Under the pieces are notes generated by a model that was not told where the DNA came from, searched no databases, and saw only the letters and a program-made list of their open reading frames with translations. Shown in pieces: positions 18,306 to 25,672 of a stretch of 64,000 nucleotides of DNA (its first letter is position 1; each line of letters begins with the position of its first letter). Made by a program: the position numbers and the translations under genes. The DNA comes from Janthinobacterium sp. 344 (GTDB lineage: Bacteria > Pseudomonadota > Gammaproteobacteria > Burkholderiales > Burkholderiaceae_D): the NCBI RefSeq assembly GCF_900112025.1, contig NZ_FOKL01000002.1, positions 582,339 to 646,338 of the forward strand, written 5' to 3'.

Positions 18306-20975
18306 ATGATTAGAGAAATATGCCTGTCCCGTTCCATCCGTTTGATCTGCGCCGGCGGACTCGCCGCCGGCATCCTCAGCCAGCCGGCACTGGCCCAGGA
18401 AACCGGCGATACGGCCGGCATGCAGCGCGTTGAAGTCACCGGTTCTTCCATCAAGCGGCTGGTATCGGAAACAGCCACCCCCCTCTCCATCTTCAAGGCC
18501 GAGGATTTCGCCAAGCAGGGCCTGACCACGGCCCAGGAAGTCCTCAGCAAGATCCCCTCGAATTCATCCAGCATGGGCAGCGGCAATGCTGTCGGCGGCA
18601 ACACCAGCGGCTTGCCCACAGGCGGCCAGGCGAGTGCCGACTTGCGCGGCCTGGGCGGCGACAAGACCCTCGTGCTGCTGAACGGCCGGCGCATCGCCAA
18701 CCACCCGTATGACGGCGCCAGCGTCGACCTGAACATCATCCCGATCGCCGCGCTGGAAAGAGTCGAAGTGCTGCGCGACGGCGCCTCGGCCATCTACGGC
18801 ACGGACGCCATCGGCGGCGTCATCAACTTCATCACCAAGCGCTCGATCAACGTCACCAATATCACCGCCGAGGTAATCGCCCCGGAACACAAGGGCGGCG
18901 GCGAACACCGCATCAACCTGTCCACCGGCTTCGGCAAGCTCGACACGGATGGCTACAATATTTTCGGCGTGGTCGACTACCACAAGCAAAAAGTGCTGAC
19001 CTCGCAAGACCGCGAGTTCTCCAAGACCGGCATCATTCCTTCGCGCGGCCTGTCGCTGACCAGCGGCACGACGTTCCCCGGCAATTACTTTGACGCGGCC
19101 GCCAACGGCGGCGACGGCCTGGCCGGCAATCCTTACGCGGCCACGGGATGCAATCCGCCCCTGTCGGTCGCGGCCGCCAATGGCACCTGCCGCCAGGATT
19201 ACACGCGCCAGATCGACGATCTGCCGGAACAGGAGCAAGTGGCCTTCTTCGGCAAGGGCGCCTTCAAGCTGGGCGGCGGGCACCTGGCTACCGTGGAATA
19301 CTTGCATTCGGAAAACAAGGTCAAGGCGCGCACGGCGCCACCACCGCAAACGGGCCTGATTCTGCCTAACACCAGCAAATACTATCCGGGCAATGCGGGC
19401 GGCGTACCGGCCCAGCCGGGTCTGTCGGGCCAGCCGCTGAGCGTCAACTGGCGCCCCGTGGAAGCGGGCCAGCGGCAGATCGATTCGGACGGCAAGGCAG
19501 ACCGCCTGGTCGTGGCCGTCGAAGGCGAACTGGCGGGCTGGGACTACAAGACAGGCCTGAGCCATGCCATCAGCAAGTCGTCCGAGAAATTTACGGGCGG
19601 CTATGTACAGGATGCGGGCTTTGCCGCTGGCGTGCTCAACGGCATCCTGAATCCGTTCGGCATGCAGGATGCGGCCGGCAAGGCTTACCTGGACAGCACC
19701 GCCCTGCGCGGCGAAGTACAGAACGCCAAGGTCACCACCACCGGCTTCGACATCAAGGGCAGCCGCGAACTGATGCAACTGGCCGGCGGTCCGCTGGCCA
19801 TCGCCCTGGGCGGCGAACTGCGACGTGAGAAGGCGGAGTTCAATGTGAACCGCGAGATCGCCAGCCAGGCCGCCAGCTCCGGCCTGTCCGGCTCGCTGTC
19901 CAAGGATGGCTCGCGCACGATCCAGGCTGTCTTCGGCGAGATCAACTTGCCAGTGATCAAGGACCTGGAAGTGCAGCTGGCGGCCCGCTTCGACCATTAC
20001 AGCGACGTGGGCAGCACCACCAATCCCAAGGTGGCCCTGCGCTACCAGGCCAGCAGCGCGCTGGTGCTGCGCGGCTCGGCCAGCACGGGTTTCCGCGCCC
20101 CCACCCTGTTTGAAAAGAACGCGCCGCCATCGAAGAACGACACCAACGATTCGTATGACGACCCCATCCTGTGCCCGGGCGGCGTGCCCCAGCCTGGCGC
20201 CAATCCCCTGCGCGATTGCGACTTGCAGCAGTTCAAGCTGCAAGGCGGCAATGAAAAGCTGAAGCCGGAAAAATCCACCACGTTTGCCTTCGGCCTCGTG
20301 CTCGAGCCCATCAAGGAAGTGACCGTTGCCATCGATTACTGGAACATCCACCTGAAGGACAAGATTTCCTCGCTGCCCGAGCAATCGATCTATGGCAACT
20401 ACGAGAAGTACAAGGACTTGTTCCTGCGTAATCCCGATGGTTCGCCGTATGCAATTCTGGACTTGAACGACAACCTGGGCGAAGTGAAAACGGACGGCAT
20501 CGACCTGAGCCTCAATGCGCGCCTGGGACGCGGCGCGTATGGCGATTTCAGCGTGTCGGTCGACGGCACCTGGACGCATAAATATGACTACCAGAATGAA
20601 CGCGGCGGCGAATTCATTTCCAACGTGGGCCGCTACGCGGACAACAACCCCGTGTTCCGCTGGAAGCATACGGCAGCGCTGAACTGGCGCAAGGGCAACT
20701 GGGGCGCCACCGTGTCGCAAACGTTCAAGTCCGGCTACACGGACCAGAACAATGTGGACCCGCAATACAAGCACGACGTGCCGTCGTACAGCCTGCTGAG
20801 CGTGTCGGGCAGCTATGTCTGGAAAGGCTTGCTGCTGACGGCCGGCGTGAAAAACCTGTTCGACAAGGAACCGCCGTTCTCGAACCAGGGCACCTTGTTC
20901 CAGAAAGGCTATGACCCGCGCTACACGGATCCGATCGGACGCGCCTACTACTTGCGTGGCAGCTATACGTTCTAA
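18306..20975 (+). CDS. TonB-dependent outer-membrane receptor (TBDR 1)
   Basis: This is an 889-residue TonB-dependent receptor that would carry an unknown substrate through the outer membrane. A signal peptide ends at SQPALAQ-ET near residue 30. A TonB-box-like strand VEVTGSSIKR is followed by the plug domain, with DLRGLGGDKTLVLLNGRR and GASAIYGTDAIGGVINFITK. The barrel shows FRAPTLFEKNAPP and ends RGSYTF with a terminal Phe. Cys pairs occur in predicted loops (around residues 282-297 and 621-639). I chose ATG 18306 because AGGAG lies 8 bases before it, rejecting a TTG at 18300. It is highly similar to TBDR 2 downstream and has no FecI/FecR partner nearby. Confidence 0.92.
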   Translation: MIREICLSRSIRLICAGGLAAGILSQPALAQETGDTAGMQRVEVTGSSIKRLVSETATPLSIFKAEDFAKQGLTTAQEVLSKIPSNSSSMGSGNAVGGNTSGLPTGGQASADLRGLGGDKTLVLLNGRRIANHPYDGASVDLNIIPIAALERVEVLRDGASAIYGTDAIGGVINFITKRSINVTNITAEVIAPEHKGGGEHRINLSTGFGKLDTDGYNIFGVVDYHKQKVLTSQDREFSKTGIIPSRGLSLTSGTTFPGNYFDAAANGGDGLAGNPYAATGCNPPLSVAAANGTCRQDYTRQIDDLPEQEQVAFFGKGAFKLGGGHLATVEYLHSENKVKARTAPPPQTGLILPNTSKYYPGNAGGVPAQPGLSGQPLSVNWRPVEAGQRQIDSDGKADRLVVAVEGELAGWDYKTGLSHAISKSSEKFTGGYVQDAGFAAGVLNGILNPFGMQDAAGKAYLDSTALRGEVQNAKVTTTGFDIKGSRELMQLAGGPLAIALGGELRREKAEFNVNREIASQAASSGLSGSLSKDGSRTIQAVFGEINLPVIKDLEVQLAARFDHYSDVGSTTNPKVALRYQASSALVLRGSASTGFRAPTLFEKNAPPSKNDTNDSYDDPILCPGGVPQPGANPLRDCDLQQFKLQGGNEKLKPEKSTTFAFGLVLEPIKEVTVAIDYWNIHLKDKISSLPEQSIYGNYEKYKDLFLRNPDGSPYAILDLNDNLGEVKTDGIDLSLNARLGRGAYGDFSVSVDGTWTHKYDYQNERGGEFISNVGRYADNNPVFRWKHTAALNWRKGNWGATVSQTFKSGYTDQNNVDPQYKHDVPSYSLLSVSGSYVWKGLLLTAGVKNLFDKEPPFSNQGTLFQKGYDPRYTDPIGRAYYLRGSYTF

Positions 20976-21037
20976 GGGAGATTGGCTGAAACAGAGATGA
21001 AAGGGCAACGCTGAGCAGCGTTTGCCTGCAGTACCAG

Positions 21038-21070
21038 AAACGGCGCCATCAGTCATGATGTGCGCCGTTT
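21038..21070 (+). terminator. Intrinsic terminator after TBDR 1
   Basis: Arms AAACGGCGC and GCGCCGTTT, extended inside by CATCA/TGATG, form a long hairpin followed by TTTTATTTT. It lies about 60 bases after the TBDR 1 stop. The rest of the 356-base gap up to TBDR 2 is AT-rich promoter sequence. Confidence 0.8.
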
Positions 21071-21179
21071 TATTTTACCCATCTGAGCACACCTGACAAG
21101 GGTCCGCGATATTTTATTACTGAAGTAATGCAAAAAGATTAGCAATTTGTTGCATTTCGTCCAAAAAGCCTGCACGAAA

Positions 21180-21208
21180 TTGACAATCTGAATGGTGAAT
21201 GTTTTGAT
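21180..21208 (+). promoter_or_regulatory. Sigma70 promoter of the second TBDR gene
   Basis: A perfect TTGACA is separated by 17 bases from TTTGAT. The layout (perfect -35, weaker -10, 5' untranslated region of about 115 bases) resembles that of TBDR 1. Confidence 0.55.
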
Positions 21209-21331
21209 GAGGGTCCAGAAAATTTACCGAATTTTCACTGGCGAATTTAAAAAGAAGCAAATTAATTGTTAGCAAGCAACAACTTATATCAAGATAATTG
21301 CTACCTTTATCACAAAAACAAGGAATTACAA

Positions 21332-23983
21332 ATGATGATTGAAAGTGTAATATCGCGGTCGCTGCGCCTCATGTTTGCTGGTAGTCTGGCCCTGGGCATG
21401 CACGCTGCATATGCCCAAGAAACAACAGAAGGCGCCATGCAGCGCGTGGAAGTGACCGGCTCGAGCATCAAGCGCCTGGCGTCGGAAACCGCGCTGCCGA
21501 TCACCTCGATCAAGGCTGACGATTTCGCCAAGCAAGGCTTGACGACGGCACAGGAAGTCCTGTCCACCATTTCCATGAATCAAAGCTCGCAAAGCAGCTC
21601 GCAATCCGTCGGCTCCGGTACCGGCGGCCAGTCCGTTGCCGACCTGCGCGGCATCGGCGGCGACAAGACCCTGGTTCTGCTCAACGGCCGCCGTATCGCC
21701 AGCCACCCGTTCAACGGCTCGTCCGTCGACCTGAACATCATTCCTATTTCGGCCCTGGAACGCGTCGAGGTGCTGCGTGACGGCGCTTCCGCCATCTACG
21801 GTACCGACGCCATCGGCGGCGTGATCAACTTCATCACCAAGCGCTCGGTCAAGGGCGGTTCCGTGACCGTCGAACATTACGAGCCACAAAAATCGGGCGG
21901 CGGCGACGAGTCGCGCCTGAACCTGTCCGCCGGCTATGGCGACCTGAACAAAGACGGCTTCAACGTCTTCGGCGTGGTCGACGTGCACCGCCAGTCGGCG
22001 CTGAGCGCGGCCGACCGTTCCTTCTCGAAGAGCGGCTACATCCCGAGCAAGGGCGTCGATAACCTGAGCGGCACCACCTTCCCTGCCAACTTCTACGATA
22101 CGGGCAATGGCGTGATCGGCAACCCGGCCTTCGCTTCCGGCTGCGTGGGTCCGAACCTGTACAAGAACACCTCGGGCAAAAGCACCTGCGCCATGGATGT
22201 CACACCGTTCATCCAGGCCATTCCCAAGACCCAGCAGGAATCCTTCCTGGGCAAGGCCAGCTTCAAGCTGAACCAGGATCACCTGGCCACCATCGAATAC
22301 CTGCACTCGCGCAGCACCAACGAAGCGGCCATCTCGCCGCCGCCAATGTCGAACATCGGCATCCTCATGTCGTCGAGCTCGCCTTACTACCCAGGCGGCA
22401 GCGGCGGCGTGCCCGCTGTGGCAGGCCTGTCGGGCGAAGCGCTGGACATCAGCTGGCGTCCAGTGGCATCGGGCCAGCGCCGCGGCTTCGACACCAGTAC
22501 CTCGGACCGCCTGGTACTGGCGTCCGAAGGCGTGCTGGGCGCATGGGACTATAACGTTGGCCTCAGCTACTCCGTCAGCAAGGCCACCAGCGCCTTCACG
22601 GGCGGCTACCTGAACGACCAGCGCATCATCGACGGCGTTGGCAGCGGCATCCTGAATCCGTTCGGCGAACAGAGCGCCGCCGGCCAGGCTTACCTGAATG
22701 ACTCCGTGCTGAAAGGCGAGTACCTGAGCGCCAAGATGACCAGCACGGCAGTTGACGCCAAGGTCAGCCGCGAGCTGTTCAACCTGCCTGCCGGCGCCGT
22801 CGGTTTCGCCGTCGGCACGGAATTCCGCAACGACAAGGCGGAATACAATGTGAACCGCGACCTGGCTGGCCAGGCATCGAGCTCCGGCTACGCCGAAGCG
22901 CAGAACCAGTCGGGCAGCCGCAACATCGCCGCCATCTTCTCCGAGCTGAGCATTCCAGTCGTGAAAGATCTGGAACTGTCGCTGGCCGCCCGTTATGACC
23001 ACTACAACGACGTCGGCGGCAGCTTCAACCCGAAAGTCGGCGTACGCTGGCAGCCAACGAGCCAGGTGCTGCTGCGCAGCTCCTACAATACCGGTTTCCG
23101 CGCACCAACCCTGTATGACCTGCATGGCCCGCAAACCAAGACCTTCACGGCCAACAAGTATGACGACCCGCGCCTGTGCCCGGGCGGCGTCGCCATTCCT
23201 GGCGCCAACAGCAACGTCGCCTGCGGCGCGCAGCAATACATCCGTTCGGGTGGCAATCCGGACGTCGGTCCAGAGAAATCGAAGACCTTCAGCGCCGGTA
23301 TCGTCATCGAGCCGGTCAAATCGGTCACCGTATCGCTCGATTACTTCAAGATCAAGCTGCGCGACAAGATCGGTACCGTGGCCGAACAGACCCTGTTCGA
23401 CAACTACGAGAAGTATCAGAGCAACTTCATCTATACGGCTGACGGCAAGCTCGACTACGTGCTGGCCACCCTGGGCAACCTGGGTGAAATGCACACCTCG
23501 GGCATCGACCTGGGCCTGAACTGGAAATTGCCACGCAGCCAGTACGGCAACTTCACGTTCAACTTCGACGGTACCTGGGTTCAGAAGTATGAATACCAGA
23601 ATGAGCGCGGCGGCGAGTTCGTGCAAAACGTCGGCGTGTATGGCGACAATGCACCGGTCTTCCGCTGGAGACACAATGCCTCCCTGCAATGGAATCTGGA
23701 CAAGTGGAACGCCACCCTGTCGAACAAGTACATGAGCGGCTACCGCGACCAGAACTACGTCGATCCTGAATTCGAGCAAAGCGTCAAGGCGTACTCGGTA
23801 TGGTCGCTGTCGGGTGCCTACTCCGGCTTCAAGAACACGGAAGTCACCGTCGGCGTGAAGAACCTGCTGAACGAGGATCCACCGTTCAGTAACCAGATCG
23901 GTACCTTCCAGTCCGGCTACGATCCGCGTTTCGCCGATCCGCTGGGCCGTACCTTCTACGTGCGCGCCACCTACAAGTTCTAA
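21332..23983 (+). CDS. TonB-dependent outer-membrane receptor (TBDR 2), tandem paralogue of TBDR 1
   Basis: This 883-residue receptor has a signal peptide ending at HAAYAQ-ETT, then MQRVEVTGSSIKRLASETAL, nearly the same as TBDR 1. The plug signatures are DLRGIGGDKTLVLLNGRR and GASAIYGTDAIGGVINFITK, the barrel contains FRAPTLYDLHGPQ, and the C-terminus is RATYKF. I chose the ATG at 21332 (MMIESV) because AAGGA precedes it; an upstream start at 21266 would place 22 hydrophilic residues before the signal peptide. The resemblance along the whole length indicates a tandem duplication followed by divergence of the loops. Substrate unknown. Confidence 0.92.
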   Translation: MMIESVISRSLRLMFAGSLALGMHAAYAQETTEGAMQRVEVTGSSIKRLASETALPITSIKADDFAKQGLTTAQEVLSTISMNQSSQSSSQSVGSGTGGQSVADLRGIGGDKTLVLLNGRRIASHPFNGSSVDLNIIPISALERVEVLRDGASAIYGTDAIGGVINFITKRSVKGGSVTVEHYEPQKSGGGDESRLNLSAGYGDLNKDGFNVFGVVDVHRQSALSAADRSFSKSGYIPSKGVDNLSGTTFPANFYDTGNGVIGNPAFASGCVGPNLYKNTSGKSTCAMDVTPFIQAIPKTQQESFLGKASFKLNQDHLATIEYLHSRSTNEAAISPPPMSNIGILMSSSSPYYPGGSGGVPAVAGLSGEALDISWRPVASGQRRGFDTSTSDRLVLASEGVLGAWDYNVGLSYSVSKATSAFTGGYLNDQRIIDGVGSGILNPFGEQSAAGQAYLNDSVLKGEYLSAKMTSTAVDAKVSRELFNLPAGAVGFAVGTEFRNDKAEYNVNRDLAGQASSSGYAEAQNQSGSRNIAAIFSELSIPVVKDLELSLAARYDHYNDVGGSFNPKVGVRWQPTSQVLLRSSYNTGFRAPTLYDLHGPQTKTFTANKYDDPRLCPGGVAIPGANSNVACGAQQYIRSGGNPDVGPEKSKTFSAGIVIEPVKSVTVSLDYFKIKLRDKIGTVAEQTLFDNYEKYQSNFIYTADGKLDYVLATLGNLGEMHTSGIDLGLNWKLPRSQYGNFTFNFDGTWVQKYEYQNERGGEFVQNVGVYGDNAPVFRWRHNASLQWNLDKWNATLSNKYMSGYRDQNYVDPEFEQSVKAYSVWSLSGAYSGFKNTEVTVGVKNLLNEDPPFSNQIGTFQSGYDPRFADPLGRTFYVRATYKF

Positions 23984-24015
23984 GCTGCTGCGCAACTGCT
24001 ACCAGCTAACAACTG

Positions 24016-24052
24016 AAAAAGCCCGGAAAGCTTAGCTTTCCGGGCTTTTTTT
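24016..24052. terminator. Bidirectional terminator between TBDR 2 and aroG
   Basis: Arms AAAAGCCCGGAAAGC and GCTTTCCGGGCTTTT form a perfect 15-bp stem with a 3-base loop and T-runs on both strands. It can end TBDR 2 (plus) and aroG (minus), which converge here. Confidence 0.9.
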
Positions 24053-24073
24053 CATGCTGCGCGCCACCTCAAA

Positions 24074-25138
24074 TTACTCCGCGTCGCCCTGCAGGCGGCG
24101 CTGCTTCACGGCTTGCGCCAGGTTTTCCAGCACCGCCACGCTGGCGCTCCAGTCGATGCAACCGTCCGTGACGGATTGACCGTAGATCAGTTCCTTGCCG
24201 GGGATCAGATCCTGGCGGCCCGCCACCAGGTGCGATTCCACCATCACGCCGACGATGCGGCCGTCGCCCGCCGCCACCTGGCTGGCGATGTCGGCGCACA
24301 CGGGAATCTGGTTTTCCGGCTTTTTCGAGCTGTTCGCATGCGAGGCGTCGATCATCAGGCGCGCCGCCAGGCCCTGCGCGGCGATGGCCTTGCAGGCCTC
24401 GTCCACGCTGGCCGCGTCATAGTTCGGCGTCTTGCCGCCGCGCAGGATGATATGGCAATCCTCATTGCCATTGGTCGAGACGATGGCCGAGTGGCCGCCC
24501 TTCGTGACGGAGAGGAAATGGTGCGGCTGCGAGGCGGCCTTGATGGCTTCCACGGCGATTTTCACATTGCCGTCCGTGCCATTCTTGAAGCCGACGGGGC
24601 AGGACAGTCCCGACGCCAGCTCGCGGTGCACCTGCGATTCCGTGGTGCGCGCGCCGATGGCGCCCCAGCTGATCAGGTCGGCGATGTATTGCGGGCTGAT
24701 GACGTCGAGGAATTCGGTACCGGCAGGCAAACCCAGTTCATTGATGTCGCGCAGCAGTTCACGCGCCATGCGCAAGCCATCGTTGATGCGGAAGCTGTTG
24801 TCCATGTACGGGTCATTGATCAGGCCCTTCCAGCCCACCGTGGTGCGCGGCTTCTCGAAGTACACGCGCATGACGATTTCCAGTTCGCCGGCGAAGCGCG
24901 CGCGCTCCTTGACCAGCAGGCGCGCATATTCCATGGCCGCCTTGGTATCGTGGATGGAGCACGGGCCGATCACCACCATCAGGCGGTCGTCCTGGCCGTG
25001 CAGGATGCGGTGCAGGGCGATGCGGGCGCTGGCGGCTGTCTGTTCGGCTTGCTCCGAGCAGGCGAATTCGCGGATCAGGTGGGACGGCGGGGTCAATTCC
25101 TTCATTTCGCGGATACGCAAATCATCGGTGCGGGGCAT
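24074..25138 (-). CDS. aroG: 3-deoxy-7-phosphoheptulonate (DAHP) synthase, AroG class I
   Basis: This enzyme condenses phosphoenolpyruvate and erythrose-4-phosphate, the first step of the shikimate pathway. The 354-residue protein is a type I-alpha enzyme: MVVIGPCSIHDTKAAMEYA near residue 58, RVYFEKPRTTVGWKGLINDP near 92, PVGFKNGTDGN near 190, and DASHANSSKKP and GVMVESHL near the C-terminus with metal ligands. I chose the ATG at 25138, 7 bases after GGAG; the ATG at 25141 and a TTG at 25150 are alternatives. The gene is preceded by a predicted Phe/Tyr leader peptide and terminator, so this isozyme is probably controlled by phenylalanine supply. Confidence 0.93.
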   Translation of the reverse strand: MPRTDDLRIREMKELTPPSHLIREFACSEQAEQTAASARIALHRILHGQDDRLMVVIGPCSIHDTKAAMEYARLLVKERARFAGELEIVMRVYFEKPRTTVGWKGLINDPYMDNSFRINDGLRMARELLRDINELGLPAGTEFLDVISPQYIADLISWGAIGARTTESQVHRELASGLSCPVGFKNGTDGNVKIAVEAIKAASQPHHFLSVTKGGHSAIVSTNGNEDCHIILRGGKTPNYDAASVDEACKAIAAQGLAARLMIDASHANSSKKPENQIPVCADIASQVAAGDGRIVGVMVESHLVAGRQDLIPGKELIYGQSVTDGCIDWSASVAVLENLAQAVKQRRLQGDAE

Positions 25139-25181
25139 CATTTTCTCCAAAATTTAAACAGGGGTAAAACATCTGGGTAAA

Positions 25182-25209
25182 AAAAAACCGCCATCAGTGG
25201 CGGTTTTTT
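25182..25209 (-). terminator. Attenuator terminator in the aroG leader
   Basis: ACCGCCA and TGGCGGT with flanking A6/T6 form a stem of up to 13 bp around a 4-base loop, followed on the minus strand by a long T-run. It lies 45 bases after the leader-peptide stop codon and 43 bases before aroG. The 5' arm (ACCGCC, plus 25199-25204) can instead pair with GGCGGT in the last leader codons (plus 25261-25266), giving a competing antiterminator. Confidence 0.85.
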
Positions 25210-25253
25210 AGAATTTGCTGGGATCTCGTTTTTGCTGCTACGTGAACCGACCG

Positions 25254-25322
25254 CTACTCCACCGCCTTTGGGTTGGAATTGCTAAAGTAAAAGTAAGCGG
25301 TAAAAAAGTGGCGAGCGAACAT
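25254..25322 (-). CDS. Phe/Tyr-rich leader peptide of aroG
   Basis: The 22-residue peptide is MFARHFFTAYFYFSNSNPKA followed by VE and a stop. Five Phe and two Tyr codons fall within residues 2-13, as in the E. coli pheA leader. A GGATGA Shine-Dalgarno-like sequence precedes the ATG, and an ATG three codons upstream is an alternative start. The codons overlap one arm of a hairpin: ACCGCTTAC (plus 25293-25301) can pair with GTAGCGGT just past the stop (plus 25250-25257). Ribosome stalling at Phe/Tyr codons would free the second arm for antitermination. This arrangement is seen directly; the regulatory outcome is inferred. Confidence 0.8.
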   Translation of the reverse strand: MFARHFFTAYFYFSNSNPKAVE

Positions 25323-25347
25323 GCGAGTCATCCGTAAGTGATGAACG

Positions 25348-25377
25348 ACTATAAACCTAAATTGCAAGGGTTGGCAA
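25348..25377 (-). promoter_or_regulatory. Sigma70 promoter of the aroG leader transcript
   Basis: On the minus strand TTGCCA and TATAGT, each one mismatch from consensus, are 18 bases apart. The start near 25341 would give a leader of about 155 bases if terminated, and places the leader peptide ATG about 20 bases into the RNA. Between 25378 and 25672 I see no gene and no further element. Confidence 0.75.
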
Positions 25378-25672
25378 GCATATTTGTCGGCAAAGCCGCA
25401 TGCCGCTGCCGTTTCACACTGCACAGCGCGCAAAAAAGCATCAAAAATTGCGCGTGCCCGGTACCGCAAGCGACCTTGCCACGGCGCAGGCGGATGGCGT
25501 GCGCCTGCCCGCACCAGCGCTGTGTCCGCCGTGGCGAACGCGCCACGATCCCCACCGCGGGCGGCGGCAAGCGACACACTTCTGATCAATATCTAATCCG
25601 CGCTGCCTGCAAGGACAAGACTCAAGGACGCATCGATCCCCTTTGACAGTCTGACCTTACCCGGAGAACAGC

